Source: QHXN01 sp032162705 (lineage in GTDB: Bacteria > Acidobacteriota > Blastocatellia > Pyrinomonadales > Pyrinomonadaceae). Taken from it: a stretch of DNA of 64,000 bases. Both the position numbers and the translations under genes were made by a program. Positions within the stretch are counted from its first letter, which is position 1. Every line of letters begins with the position of its first letter. The stretch is from NCBI GenBank assembly GCA_032162705.1, contig JAVRON010000125.1:1-64000 (forward strand), given 5' to 3'. The notes under the pieces were generated by a model. That model made no database searches, had not been told where the DNA came from, and saw only the letters and a list, made by a program, of their open reading frames with translations. This document shows positions 15,949 through 25,565 of the stretch, piece by piece.

Positions 15949-16836
15949 CTCCGCATATATCCAGAGATGCCAGCCCCAGCGCGAGGCGAGCCGCTTCTCG
16001 GTTGAGCGCGAGAGCAGCGGGCCGACGAGGGGGAGCCAGCGCTTGTTCAGGAAGTGGACGGCGAACTCCACGCGCGCGAAGTCTTTGAACAGCTCGCGCG
16101 CCTCGCGCTGCGAGTAGACGCGCGTCAAGGGGTTCCCCGCGCCGTCCGTGTTGCGGCTCAAAAACTCTCCCGCCGAAAGATACTGCGATGCGTCCTCTTT
16201 CAAACGCGCCGCGTGCTCGCGCAGACTCTCCACCGGCTCGCCCGTCAGACGGTGCGCGAGTCGCAAGCCAGCCTCCGTCCTTAAGAGCCGCGCCCCGACG
16301 CGCCGCAGCATGCGTATGTTGACGCGATAGTTGTAAGAGTCTCGGTGATAGAGCATCACGACGGCTCGCCCGCCGGGCGCAAGCACGCGCCGCACCTCTC
16401 TGATAGCCGCCGCCGCGTCCGGCGTGTGATGCAGAACGCCGTGCGAGTAGACAAGGTCAAAGCTACCGTCGGCGAACTCCAACGCTTCGGCGTCGGCCAC
16501 GCGGAACTCGCCCGCCAAACCTTCAAGCTCAAAACGCCTGCGCGCTAGAGAGATGGCCGCCTCCGTCAGATCGACGCCCGTGTAAGCAGCGCCCGCGCGC
16601 GCGAACCGCGCCCCGTCGGTTCCAAGCCCGCAACCGATTTCAAGCACACGCAGACCCTTCGTCTTATCAAACCCGGCGGCTTCGGGGATGTGCCACTCCG
16701 TACGATAGCGGTGCTCTTCGACGGCTTCGTAGAAGCGTTGCGACCCCGGTTCCGCGTCGGCGAACTTCGTCCCGCACGGGTGCTCCTGCCAGAACGCCCG
16801 CACACGCTCCTTCAAACTCTGCTCGACTTCAACCAT
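15943..16836 (-). CDS. SAM-dependent methyltransferase (class I)
   Basis: 297 residues from the ATG at 16836. Rossmann core with VLEIGCGLGTDGARFARAG (motif I), GVDLTEAAI, DLVYSHGVLHHTPD and VRRVLAPGGRAVVMLYHRDSYNY. The N-terminal HPCGT motif (RAFWQEHPCGTKFAD) recurs in methyltransferases found with polysaccharide or natural-product genes. The substrate is unknown; methylation of a glycan end or sugar precursor is plausible. Extra upstream residues in a longer frame look non-coding. Confidence 0.86.
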   Translation of the reverse strand: MVEVEQSLKERVRAFWQEHPCGTKFADAEPGSQRFYEAVEEHRYRTEWHIPEAAGFDKTKGLRVLEIGCGLGTDGARFARAGAAYTGVDLTEAAISLARRRFELEGLAGEFRVADAEALEFADGSFDLVYSHGVLHHTPDAAAAIREVRRVLAPGGRAVVMLYHRDSYNYRVNIRMLRRVGARLLRTEAGLRLAHRLTGEPVESLREHAARLKEDASQYLSAGEFLSRNTDGAGNPLTRVYSQREARELFKDFARVEFAVHFLNKRWLPLVGPLLSRSTEKRLASRWGWHLWIYAEK

Positions 16837-17019
16837 GAAAGACTTCGCCGACAGTTGGACAAACAGCCCGCACGCCCCTCGTACCCCATGACACCACACA
16901 GACCACTCTTCACGAGCCGCGCGAAACGAAGGAAATTACCATGCCACTCCCACGACCGACAAGCAACCGCCCAACTCCACGGCGCTGGTGCGGGCGCGTC
17001 ACCTCTTCTTGACTTTGCG

Positions 17020-17470
17020 TTATCTCTTCTCGACTTTGAGGGGAGGCTGGCCGGTGTTGACGATGCGGTCTATCAGTTTCTTGTCGTCGGGGAGGATGCC
17101 GGATTTGACGAGGCGTGGGGTGAGGGTGCGCCATTTGGGGTCGGCGGCGGAAGAGTGGGAGCGCTTCGTCGGTTCGATTCATGTTGGCGAGGGCGACAGC
17201 GTGCCAGTAGACCATCTCGATGTTGTCGGGCACGAGTTGTTCGGCAGCGCAGTATTCGCGCAGCGCGCCTTCGTTATCTTTGCGCTCGACGGCGGCGTCG
17301 CCCGCGTTCATGTGGTTGTAGGCGCGCCCAAGGCGGACGAGCCGGCGGAGTTCTTTGAGAGGTTCAAGGCTATCGTCAACTCTGAGGTCGAAGATTCTGT
17401 CGGCCCAAGGCTTGCCGGTTGATTCGCCTTTGACGATGATGATGGCGGCGGATTGACGGCAGCGATGGTT
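17020..17470 (-). pseudogene. Decayed DUF1028 family gene, C-terminal remnant with frameshift
   Basis: On the minus strand the segment GRIFDLRVDD-like (ADRIFDLRVDDSLEPLKEL) through ALREYCAAEQLVPDN and HAVALANMNRTDEALPLFRR matches the C-terminal part of DUF1028 Ntn-hydrolase-like proteins. After FRR the frame is lost. The expected ending (DPKWRTLTPRLVKSG, then DKKLIDRIVNTG) is found in another frame and stops at 17020-17022. The N-terminal catalytic half of the family (~200 residues) is missing upstream. Both losses point to a relic. The rest of 16837-17593 shows no gene. Confidence 0.7.
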
Positions 17471-17593
17471 ACGAGCGTCAACATTCGTCTCATCTTTTTT
17501 GTCCTGTCGCTCTTTGGATTCGTGCGTGAGCGTCCGTCGAAGAATTCTGCGGCAACGCGCTCGAACATTCAATGAAAATAGTCGGATACAATC

Positions 17594-18769
17594 TCAGAAC
17601 GCCCAGAAGCCCTGCACGAAGCGCGCGGCGAAGAGCGCGAGGAAGAGCAGCGACCAGATGGTGATAATCGCCTTCAAGACGGGGCGCGAGTCGGCTGAGC
17701 GCGCGAAGAGAAAGTATGCTGGAAACATGACGAGCGTGTAGCGCGGCACGCTTAAGACAAACTTCGTGCTCGTCCAAAGGAGCCAGTTGCAGGTCATCCA
17801 GACGGCGTAGGAGGTGCGAAGCCTGAGCCAGCTCCACACAGTAAGGGCCAGCCCGAGCAGTACGAAGAAGAACTCCTGCCAGCCGACCATCTGCGCGTCC
17901 GAAGGTTCGCGCGTCCAGATCGACTTCCAAGCCTCCCCGATGCCGACCCACGGCCACGTCAGACGCTTGTACCAGAACTCGCCCTGCATATTGAGAAACG
18001 CGCGCGGGTCGCCGAACACATGCCAGTTGATAAAGAGGTAGACACCGAAGCCCACGAGCGCGCCCACGACCCACAGCCACTCCCAGCGCCAGCGCCGCCC
18101 CGTGCGCCTGTACTCGTCAAGCGCCTCGAACGCGAGCGCGGGGATAAGCAGCAGCCCGTTGACACGCGTCAACGCCGCCATGCAGCCGAGTAGACCCACA
18201 ACCCACCAGCGCCCCGCGCGCGCCGACAGAAAAGCTCCGAGGGCGAGCGCAAGAAAGAGGCTCTCTGTGTAGCCTATGTGCAGGAAGTAGCTCGTCGGGA
18301 AGACGAACATGAAGAAGACAGAAGCGCGAGCAACCGCGTCCTGCTCGTCGAGCCGCGCGAGCCTGTAGAGCAGAAGCCCTGCCGCGAGCGAGGCGAGCGC
18401 GGAGACGAAGAAGGCTCCGAGTAGTTCGTCTCTCAGGACGGAGGTTGCCGCGCGCACAAGCCAGGGGTAGAGCGGGTAGAAGACGATCCAGCGCGCCTCG
18501 ACGCCTTCGGAGACGTAGCCCATGCGCGCGATGTCCAGATAGTGCGGCGCGTCCCAGCGGTTCCAGATCGAGAGCCAATCGTAGAAGGAGCCGAGCCGTT
18601 CGTTCTTCGAGACGACGTACGCCTGCACGCCGAACAGCAGCACGAGCGCTTTGACGCACAGCACCAATGCAACCGTCCGCGCGTCAAACAGCGACGCGAG
18701 CCGCGACGTGTGCTCCGTCGTGTGCGTCTCCGCACGCTCTCTGTGTTTGACGCCTTTCCTCATCGTCAT
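17594..18769 (-). CDS. PIG-V-like membrane mannosyltransferase
   Basis: 391 residues with about eight to ten membrane helices. The early loop contains WDAPHYLDIARMGY, the WD(A/G)xHY-type motif of PIG-V/GT-C enzymes, followed by FYPLYPWLVR. These enzymes use polyprenyl-phosphate sugars on the outer face of the membrane. Later features include FINWHVFGDPRAFLNMQ and SVPRYTLVMFPAYF. It is likely one of the lumenal-side glycosyltransferases of the locus. Donor and acceptor are unknown. Confidence 0.82.
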   Translation of the reverse strand: MTMRKGVKHRERAETHTTEHTSRLASLFDARTVALVLCVKALVLLFGVQAYVVSKNERLGSFYDWLSIWNRWDAPHYLDIARMGYVSEGVEARWIVFYPLYPWLVRAATSVLRDELLGAFFVSALASLAAGLLLYRLARLDEQDAVARASVFFMFVFPTSYFLHIGYTESLFLALALGAFLSARAGRWWVVGLLGCMAALTRVNGLLLIPALAFEALDEYRRTGRRWRWEWLWVVGALVGFGVYLFINWHVFGDPRAFLNMQGEFWYKRLTWPWVGIGEAWKSIWTREPSDAQMVGWQEFFFVLLGLALTVWSWLRLRTSYAVWMTCNWLLWTSTKFVLSVPRYTLVMFPAYFLFARSADSRPVLKAIITIWSLLFLALFAARFVQGFWAF

Positions 18770-18813
18770 TCCCGACCAACTTCACATCAGAGTTGTGTGT
18801 AGAGTAAGCGGCG

Positions 18814-18947
18814 ATTCACCGCAGAGGCGCTGAGGACACGGAGATTGCACAGAGAGTTTAAGATTTCAAATTTCAGATTTCAGATTTCAGATTTGAAATT
18901 TGAAATTCTCTGTGCCCCCTCTGTGCTCTCTGTGCCTCTGAGGTGAA
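18814..18947. repeat. Composite inverted repeat: CACCGCAGAGGCGC arms around a CAGATTT heptamer core
   Basis: The outer arms (GATTCACCGCAGAGGCGCTGAG and GTGCCTCTGAGGTGAAC) resemble the copy at 10.4 kb. Nested inside is a run of CAGATTT units with an inverted GAAATTTGAAATT. Two unrelated repeat families are thus stacked in one gap. Confidence 0.75.
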
Positions 18948-19002
18948 CTCAACTCGCATCGTCTCTCAAGCTGATTAATAATGAGCTAGGCACTGCAACG
19001 CA

Positions 19003-20949
19003 CTACCTGTCAAGAAAAGCGCGCTGCCACATCTCCAGCGTCAGCAGTTGGAGGACTTGCAGGCTGAAATCCTCGCGCCCCGAGAGGTTCGACTCGACGA
19101 CTCGCCGCACCTCTTCCGCTCGGAAGAGGCCGCGCCGCCTGACAGTCTCTTCCGACAAAAGGTCTTCAACGAGCGGGCGCAAAGCCCCACGCAGCCACGA
19201 GCGTATAGGTGCGCCGAAGCCTGCCTTCTTGCGCCAGACCACCTCGCGCGGCAGCAATCGTTCGGCGGCGCGCTTCAAGATGTACTTGCGCTTGAGACCC
19301 CGCAGCTTCAGGCGCGGAGGCATGCGCGCCGTCAGCTCCAACAGCTCGTAATTCAGGAACGGCACGCGCACTTCGAGCGTCGCCGCCATCGAAGTCCTGT
19401 CCGTGTAGTCCAGATTCAGGCACGGCAGAAACGTCTTCATGTCCACGTAGAGCAGGCGATTGAGCGGCGCTGATCTGGCGCAACGCTCGAAGTAGCGCCG
19501 GTGTAGATAGTATGCGTCCGCTTCGCCTAAGCCAGCGCGCACTTCGTCGGTGTAGAGTCTCTGCTTCGCCTCGTCCGTGAAGTACGTGCCGAAGCCCATG
19601 TAGCGCGCCTCGAAGTCGAGCGCGGCGCTACGCGCAAACTTCTTCGCGTTGCGCAAAGGCGCGGTCAGACGACCGGGCCGTCCGCCCGGCAGCGCGCCTG
19701 CGACCGCACGCATCGCCGGGCGACGCAGAGCCGTCGGCAAAGAATCGAGCGCGCCCGCCAGACTCATCGCGACCTGCCGCGGATAGCCCGCAAAGACCTC
19801 GTCGCCGCCCATCCCCGAAAGCATCACCGTCAGCGTCTCGCGCGCCTCCCGCGAAACGAGATAGCTTGAGATCGCCATGTCGATGACCGGCATCTCCATG
19901 TGATAGACGAGCAGTGGCAGAAGCGCGGCCACGTCCGGCTTGAGCATCGTCTCGTGATAGTCAGTCTCTAAGAGTTCGCCGACCTTACGCGCCCAAGGCA
20001 CGTCGCTCGGGATGATGTCGTAGCGCAGGTCTTCATCCTCGATGCCGATGGTGTAAGTCGAGACGCGACGCCCGCCGACGCCCGCGTGCCGCTTCATGAG
20101 CGCCGTGATGACGGACGAATCGACGCCGCCCGACAGGAACGAGCCGAGCGGCACGTCCGAGACCATCTCCATTCCGACCACGCGCTCAAGAGTTTCCGAG
20201 ACGCGCTCGCGCCACCACTCTTCGCTCCGGCCCTCCTCAATCTCGTCAAACGAGATGTCCCACCATTCGCGCACCCTTGTCTCGCCGTCGCGCCATGTGA
20301 GGACGTGCGCGGGCGGGAGCCTGTGTATCCCTCGAAAGAGCGTGTGCGGGTCTGGCGTCCAGAGAAAAGTGAGCTGCTGGTTAAGCCCCTCCAGATCAAG
20401 CTCGGCGCGGACGAGTCCCGACGCGAGAATCGCTTTCGCTTCCGAGGCGAAGACGAAAGACCCGACGCCGCCTCGCTCGCCCACAGTCTCCGCGTAAAAA
20501 AGCGGCTTGATGCCGACGCGGTCGCGCGCCAGCGTAAGCTGTCGCTCGCGCGCGTCCCACACGGCGAAGGCGAACATGCCGTTGAGGTGTTCAAGCGAAG
20601 CCGTGCCCCATTCGGCGAACGCTTCGAGCAGGACTTCGGTGTCGGTGTCGGTACGGAACGCGTGTCCCAAGCCTTCGAGCCGCCGGCGCAGCTCGCGGTA
20701 ATTGTAAATCTCACCGTTGAAGGTGACGACGAACCGCCCGTCCGCTGACAGCATCGGCTGATGTCCGGCGCTGCTCGTGTCGATGATCGCCAGACGCCTG
20801 TGCCCGAAAGACACGCCCCGCCCCGCTTCATCAATCGCCTCGGAAGTCCACACACCCTCGTCGTCGCGCCCGCGATGCTCAATCGCCTTCAGCATCGCGC
20901 CCACACGCCGCTCGGGCGCAAAACTAATCAGACCGGCAATGCCACACAT
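19003..20949 (-). CDS. asnB: AsnB-type glutamine amidotransferase (asparagine synthetase B family), copy 1
   Basis: 648 residues. N-terminal class II glutaminase starting MCGIAGL, with the catalytic Cys as residue 2 after Met removal, RRLAIID and NGEIYNYRELR. Synthetase domain with the PP-loop SGGVDSSVI near 270 and a LSGMGGDEVFAGYPR motif. Free asparagine synthesis is possible. In polysaccharide loci, homologues often amidate sugar carboxylates instead, and a second copy lies 12 kb away. Function on a uronic acid is inferred from context. Confidence 0.88.
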   Translation of the reverse strand: MCGIAGLISFAPERRVGAMLKAIEHRGRDDEGVWTSEAIDEAGRGVSFGHRRLAIIDTSSAGHQPMLSADGRFVVTFNGEIYNYRELRRRLEGLGHAFRTDTDTEVLLEAFAEWGTASLEHLNGMFAFAVWDARERQLTLARDRVGIKPLFYAETVGERGGVGSFVFASEAKAILASGLVRAELDLEGLNQQLTFLWTPDPHTLFRGIHRLPPAHVLTWRDGETRVREWWDISFDEIEEGRSEEWWRERVSETLERVVGMEMVSDVPLGSFLSGGVDSSVITALMKRHAGVGGRRVSTYTIGIEDEDLRYDIIPSDVPWARKVGELLETDYHETMLKPDVAALLPLLVYHMEMPVIDMAISSYLVSREARETLTVMLSGMGGDEVFAGYPRQVAMSLAGALDSLPTALRRPAMRAVAGALPGGRPGRLTAPLRNAKKFARSAALDFEARYMGFGTYFTDEAKQRLYTDEVRAGLGEADAYYLHRRYFERCARSAPLNRLLYVDMKTFLPCLNLDYTDRTSMAATLEVRVPFLNYELLELTARMPPRLKLRGLKRKYILKRAAERLLPREVVWRKKAGFGAPIRSWLRGALRPLVEDLLSEETVRRRGLFRAEEVRRVVESNLSGREDFSLQVLQLLTLEMWQRAFLDR

Positions 20950-20960
20950 GGTTGAAGGGA

Positions 20961-21039
20961 GTGATAAGTGATGAGTGATAAGTGATAAGGCAAAGACAAG
21001 CGCTCTTTCTTGTCACTTATCACTCATCACTTATCACTC
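20961..21039. repeat. GTGATAA/GTGATGA inverted repeat
   Basis: Left arm 20961-20989 and right arm 21012-21039 surround GGCAAAGACAAGCGCTCTTTC, a core like that of the 42.5-kb copy. The last residues (ISDE) and stop codon of the adjacent oxidoreductase come from the right arm. Confidence 0.85.
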
Positions 21040-23254
21040 TCACAGATTCTCCGGTTCGCAGCGAGTCGAGTATGCGGAAGGTTGCGCGCGTCGTGGCGGC
21101 GAGGTCTGAGAGCGAGATGGGCGCGGGCCCTCCCTTGAGCAACGCAGAGCAGACGGCGAGCACCTCTTCGCGTTGACCCTTGTCCTGCGCACGCTGTTTC
21201 GTTCGACTCTCGCGTCCGTCCCGGTAGGCAGCGGCGCTGCGAAAGTCTTCGATGACGTAGGAACGCCCCGCGCCGAAAATCTCGACGCGCTCTTTCTGTA
21301 GCGCGCGGTCGCCTTCGGCCAGGTAAGCAATCGTCCCCGTCGAGCCGTCCGCGAATTTGAGCGTGATGAAGACCGAGTCGTCGTCAACAGCCGCGCGGTC
21401 GCCGGACTTAACCGGCTCGGCGTAGACACGCTCGACCAGAGAGCCTGTCATGAACTGCACGAAGTCTACGAAGTGGCAGACCTCGCCGACTATCCGGCCA
21501 CCGCCTTCGCGCGCATCTTGCGTCCAGTGCGTGCGCGGCACACGACCGGCGTTCACGCGGTACAGAATCGAGAGCGGCGCGCGCGCCTGCGCGAAGAACT
21601 CTTTCGCCTCGCGCGCATGCGGCGAGAAGCGCCGGTTAAAGCCGACCGTCAATCTGCCGCGCGACAGGTGGGCAGCTTCGAGCACGGCGTCGAGTTCTAC
21701 GTCGTTTAAGGCGAGAGGCTTTTCGACCAACACGTCAAGCCCTCGCATGAGCGCACGCCGCGCCAGCTCTGCGTGCGTGTCGTGTCGTGTGGCGATGACG
21801 ACGAGGTTCACGGACGCGTCCCCGAGCACCTCTTCCGCGCCCGAGACAAAACGCTCGAAGCCGTAGCGACGCCCCACGTCACGCGCCGACACACCCGAAG
21901 CGGACGCGATTGAGATGAACTCGACGCCCTCCGCCTTGAAATGCGGCAGAAGCATCCGGCGCGCATAATCGCCCGCGCCGATAAACCCGACTCGCACATG
22001 CGCCGCGCCTTCTCTTACGGCCATGTCAGTCTCAGGCAAAGCCGTTGCAGCTTCACGCGAAGCCGTTGCGACTTCGCGTGAAGCCTTCGAGGCGCGCGCG
22101 CGGTTCGAGACGTGCAGTTCAAGCTCGCGCTCCGTGTCGTAGTTGATGAGGATGCCGAGGTACGGCTCGCGCGCATCGCCCGAAATCAGACTGTATGCGC
22201 GCTCGCCCTCTTCGACGGGGAAGCGGTGCGTGACGAGCGGCTTAACATTAACGCCCCCCGCGGCGACGAGGTCGAGGAAGGCTTCGAGGTTGCGCCCCTC
22301 CGTCCAGCGCACGTACGGCAGAGGATAGTCGTGGCCGCGCTCTTCGTACTCAGGGTCGTAGCGTCCGGGCCCGTAAGACATCGAGACCTTGAGCGTCAGC
22401 TCGCGCTGAAAATAAATTTGGCGCGGCACGTTCATGCCGACCAGCCCGACGGCGACCACACGCCCGCGCAAGCGAGAAATCTCGCCCGCGAGTTCGATAG
22501 GCTCGTCCGAACGGGTCGCAGCCGTCAGGATTACGGCGTCCGCACCGCGACCCTTCGACCACTTCAACACCGCTTCTTTGACGCCCGCGCCCGACGCGCA
22601 TCCGTCGTCCGCACAGAGACTCTTCGCCAGCTCGACTCTCGACGGATCGAGGTCGATGCCGAAGACGCGACAGCCGTTCGCCTTCAAGAGCTGCGCCGCG
22701 AGCTGGCCGATAAGGCCAAGGCCGATGACGACGATTGACTCGCCGAGCGTCGGCTCCGCGAGCCGCACTCCCTGAAGCGCAATCGCGCCGAGCGTTGCGA
22801 AAGCGCCGCTCTCGAAATCGACGCCTTCGGGGAGACGCACGCACAGATTCTTCGGCACGGACAGAAGCTCTGCGTGCGCGGCATAGCCCGTGCCCGCGCA
22901 CGCCACGCGGTCGCCCGCGCTGAAACCCTCAACGCCTTCGCCGACTTCGATGACTACGCCCGCCGCGCTGTAGCCGAGCGCATGCGACTCGTCCAGCTTC
23001 TCGCGCACGGATTGCAGCGTGCTCAGAAGCCCTTCGCTCTTAACCTTCTCGAAGACTTTGCTGACGAGGTCTGGGCGCTCCTTCGCCTTACCCAGAAGGC
23101 TCTTGCGTCCCAGCTCGACGAAGGCGCGCTCTGTGCCCGCGCTGACGAGCGACGCCGCCGCGCGCACTATCACGCGCCCGCGTTGCGCGACCGGCGCGGG
23201 CACGTCCGCCACCACGCCCTCGCCCGTCTTCAAATTTTGGAGAAGCTGCTTCAT
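21020..23254 (-). CDS. Bi-domain oxidoreductase: zinc-type alcohol dehydrogenase plus Gfo/Idh/MocA
   Basis: 744 residues in two enzyme domains. Residues ~1-355 are a medium-chain dehydrogenase (GYSAAGVVIEVGEGV, VVIGLGLIGQLAAQLLKANG, FGIDLDPSR). Residues ~405-744 are a Gfo/Idh/MocA sugar oxidoreductase (VRVGFIGAGDYARRMLLPHF, VLVEKPLALN, GFNRRFSPHA). The linker (ASREVATASREAATA) is a short duplication. This fused type recurs beside heparinase-like and asnB genes in exopolysaccharide loci, as it does here. The substrate is probably a nucleotide sugar or lipid-linked sugar. The exact reaction is unknown. Confidence 0.88.
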   Translation of the reverse strand: MKQLLQNLKTGEGVVADVPAPVAQRGRVIVRAAASLVSAGTERAFVELGRKSLLGKAKERPDLVSKVFEKVKSEGLLSTLQSVREKLDESHALGYSAAGVVIEVGEGVEGFSAGDRVACAGTGYAAHAELLSVPKNLCVRLPEGVDFESGAFATLGAIALQGVRLAEPTLGESIVVIGLGLIGQLAAQLLKANGCRVFGIDLDPSRVELAKSLCADDGCASGAGVKEAVLKWSKGRGADAVILTAATRSDEPIELAGEISRLRGRVVAVGLVGMNVPRQIYFQRELTLKVSMSYGPGRYDPEYEERGHDYPLPYVRWTEGRNLEAFLDLVAAGGVNVKPLVTHRFPVEEGERAYSLISGDAREPYLGILINYDTERELELHVSNRARASKASREVATASREAATALPETDMAVREGAAHVRVGFIGAGDYARRMLLPHFKAEGVEFISIASASGVSARDVGRRYGFERFVSGAEEVLGDASVNLVVIATRHDTHAELARRALMRGLDVLVEKPLALNDVELDAVLEAAHLSRGRLTVGFNRRFSPHAREAKEFFAQARAPLSILYRVNAGRVPRTHWTQDAREGGGRIVGEVCHFVDFVQFMTGSLVERVYAEPVKSGDRAAVDDDSVFITLKFADGSTGTIAYLAEGDRALQKERVEIFGAGRSYVIEDFRSAAAYRDGRESRTKQRAQDKGQREEVLAVCSALLKGGPAPISLSDLAATTRATFRILDSLRTGESVRVISDE

Positions 23255-23294
23255 CGCCCCGACATGGAGTTCGTCTTCTCAGAATTCAGAATTG

Positions 23295-23391
23295 CCACAG
23301 AGACACGGAGACACAGAGGTAAATACAAATGAATTGCCATTGCTAAGGAGTTCATTCCCCTTTTCACCTCTGTGTCTCCGTGTCTCTGTGG
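23295..23391. repeat. CACAGAGA inverted repeat, second copy
   Basis: CCACAGAGACACGGAGACAC faces ACCTCTGTGTCTCCGTGTCT and so on. A CGG/CCG change appears in both arms, which means the change was compensated or the arms were copied from each other. Confidence 0.85.
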
Positions 23392-23411
23392 CTATTATCT
23401 TAATTGAGTCA

Positions 23412-24614
23412 TCAGCCCTTGAGGTTGCGTTCGCGCCGCGCCAGTGCCTCTTCGATCAATCCACTCACCCACTCGGCGCGTGCATCCCATGTGCCGCCCT
23501 CGACGGCGCGCTGTCGTCTGAGCGGAGCCGCCGGGTCTGACTCCGCGAGCGCATCTTCGACGAGTCGGAAGAAGTCTTCGCGGCTGCGCGCGATGCGTAG
23601 GACATCGCGCATCGGCTCGTATTCTGGGAGCGGCGAGATGACGACGGGCTTGCCTGTCGCGAGGTACTCGCGCACCTTGATGGCCGACCCGTAGCTCGTA
23701 AACGCACGCTCAGTTTCCCACGGCAGAACGCACACATCAAACCCCGCGGCATAACGCGGCAGTTCTTCGTAAGCGACGGGCGGCAGGAAGTGCGTGTTCG
23801 GCAAACCTTCGACCTCGACGCCTCGCGACTTATTGCCGATAAAGACCCACTGCCAACCGGGTCGCTCTTGCGCCGCGCGCCTTATCAACTCCTGGTCGAT
23901 CAGCCAAGGCTCAATCGCGCCGAAGTATCCGAGTCGCGGGCGCGGGATGCGCGCCACCTCTTCGGCGACTTCAAGACTGCCGTCGCCGACACGCGACCAG
24001 TGCTCGAAGTCAACGGCCTGCTCCAGAAGGTACGAGCGCTCGCGCCCGCTCGCGGCCTCCTCCAGAAGCTTCCGTCCCGAGTAGAGAATGATGTCTGCAT
24101 GCTCGATTGCGTGTTCGTGCAAGCGACGGATAGCCGCCGGGTCGGTCGCGTGATCCATCGAGTTCTCGTCGTACTTGTCCGACACATGATAGACGACCAG
24201 CGACTCGTCTAAACGCCCGATCATCTCCGCCGCGGTCGGGATGGCGATCCAGAGGATGGGACGCTGGAGGCCGCGACGGCGCGCGAGCAAGCCGATCTGC
24301 GCCGCAATCAGTCGCCGGTTCAGTGCACGCGCCGCGCGGCTCCCGTAGAAAGGCAGCGCCGCGGGCGACACGACCGTGATGCCCTCTGTCGTCGTCCGCG
24401 CGAGCTTCGCATACGAACCCAGCTTTCGCATGACGCGCGGCACAAAGTCCTTGTTCCCAAGCCCCGGCAGACCCATCGAGATCGAGTTCACAAACACGAC
24501 ACGGTTCCCCGCCCGCGCAAACCGCCGCATCAGATGATTCTTCGAGTGCGGGTGGTGATACCACCAGTCTTCGCCGCCGAAGCACACCAGAGATTTACCT
24601 GTCAGAATGGGCAC
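23412..24614 (-). CDS. GT4-type glycosyltransferase
   Basis: About 400 residues. GT-B fold with VCFGGEDWWYHHPHSKNHLMRRFA at the start, a CDKYDE-like VYHVSDKYDENS, the donor-site region PRLGYFGAIEPWLI and a late VREYLATGKPVVISPLPE motif. It likely adds a sugar to the growing glycan in the cytoplasm. The frame opens at a TTG at 24710, but those residues look non-coding. A GTG at 24614 gives a start close to the conserved region. Neither has a good ribosome site, so the start is uncertain. Confidence 0.82.
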   Translation of the reverse strand: MPILTGKSLVCFGGEDWWYHHPHSKNHLMRRFARAGNRVVFVNSISMGLPGLGNKDFVPRVMRKLGSYAKLARTTTEGITVVSPAALPFYGSRAARALNRRLIAAQIGLLARRRGLQRPILWIAIPTAAEMIGRLDESLVVYHVSDKYDENSMDHATDPAAIRRLHEHAIEHADIILYSGRKLLEEAASGRERSYLLEQAVDFEHWSRVGDGSLEVAEEVARIPRPRLGYFGAIEPWLIDQELIRRAAQERPGWQWVFIGNKSRGVEVEGLPNTHFLPPVAYEELPRYAAGFDVCVLPWETERAFTSYGSAIKVREYLATGKPVVISPLPEYEPMRDVLRIARSREDFFRLVEDALAESDPAAPLRRQRAVEGGTWDARAEWVSGLIEEALARRERNLKG

Positions 24615-24651
24615 TATCTTAGAGATTTCAATGTTTTTCTGCTGTTTTAAG

Positions 24652-24703
24652 CCTCTTGTGTGCCTCTCAAACACCTTGAGGTACACAGGGGGTGTACAAG
24701 AGG
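24652..24703. repeat. Small inverted repeat CCTCTTGT/ACAAGAGG
   Basis: An 8-bp stem (24652-24659 with 24696-24703) has inner partial pairing GTGCCTC/GAGGTAC. It lies in the leader of the minus-strand glycosyltransferase. It is a possible regulatory stem; no T tract is present. Confidence 0.4.
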
Positions 24704-24766
24704 TGCACAAAGATTCAGAGTATACGATGATGAATGTACCGCATGGACGCAGGCTTTAGAAAATAG

Positions 24767-24895
24767 GCAGCGTATCCTCTTCGCGCTGCTCCCGCTCAGT
24801 GGTACGCACTCACGGGAGTGGCAGCAATCTTCATCATTTGGACGGTTTTCCGTCGTGACCCGAACGATGGGCGCGGGCTGGATTTGACCCGCTAA
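24767..24895 (+). pseudogene. Possible C-terminal remnant of a membrane protein
   Basis: Reading in one frame gives APAQWYALTGVAAIFIIWTVF followed by RRDPNDGRG and a stop at 24893-24895. That is one plausible membrane helix and a polar tail. An in-frame stop lies just upstream and there is no start codon. The segment sits beside two transposase remnants, so it may be the cut end of a gene lost by insertion and deletion. Support is weak. Confidence 0.25.
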
Positions 24896-24978
24896 TCGTG
24901 TCGGACTTACAGCGCTATGAAGTCTCTTCCCATCTTCCTGCTTATCCTTCTACTTGTTATTTCTGTCCTGACTCCGGC

Positions 24979-25165
24979 AACTCGCGTAACGGCAAGTCCA
25001 GGAAAACGATTCGCGGCAAGCGCTGGCAGATCGAGATTGACGTGCCGCGCGACCGGGCTTCCGAGTTCGAGCCGCAACTCATCAAAAAAGGGCAGACGCG
25101 CTTCGACGGCTTTGATGACAAGATCATTTCGATGTACGCCAGAGGCATGACCTGCCGCATGATTC
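24979..25165 (+). mobile_element. IS256-family transposase fragment
   Basis: A roughly 60-residue stretch contains EIDVPRDRASEFEPQLIKK, GQTRFDGFDDKIISMYARGM. This is the N-terminal hallmark of IS256/Mutator transposases (IPRDRxGxFEPxxIxKxxxR...DDKIISLYARGMS). The DDE catalytic region and both ends are absent, so the copy is dead. It is followed by AT-rich sequence unlike the neighbours. Confidence 0.8.
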
Positions 25166-25313
25166 AACATCCTGCCCAACAAGTGTCTGTTCGTCGTTAA
25201 TCTCGTTGTCTGAAAAACATGTTCTGTTCTTCCATTTCTTGATTGTCCCTTTATGTTAGTTGTTGATACAGACATAAGCACCCATGCAGAAATAGATTAA
25301 TTTATTTGCCCGT

Positions 25314-25565
25314 ATGGGTAAAAGAAAAGTCATCGGATTGACCACTGAGCAACATAGAGCCGAGAAAGAACAACTGTTAAATCAAGTCTGGCAGATGTAT
25401 CCAGCCGGACGCATTGATCTCTATTTCGGTGATGAAAGCACGTTTTCGATGAATCCGTGTTTGCCTTACGGTTGGTCACCGAAAGGTGAGCGGATTGAAA
25501 TTTTTCCGCAGAGAGATAAAAAGGTGAATCTGTTCGGCATCTTACTTGGTGAGCGTTTCTTATAT
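25314..25565 (+). mobile_element. IS630-family transposase fragment
   Basis: About 84 residues are recognisable: RIDLYFGDESTFSMNPCLPYGWSP carries the first catalytic Asp and the typical Pro-Tyr-Gly-Trp of IS630 DDE transposases, followed by a KVNLFGILL strand. The rest is missing: homology ends where the opposite-strand glycosyltransferase stop codon begins (25566-25568). The open frame continues to 26651 only because it runs antisense through that gene. Base composition is clearly more AT-rich than the flanks, a sign of transfer. Confidence 0.78.

Noticed and set aside
24711..25313. tRNA gene or attachment site near the transposase fragments
   Set aside because: No cloverleaf-compatible sequence or direct flanking duplication could be found by eye.
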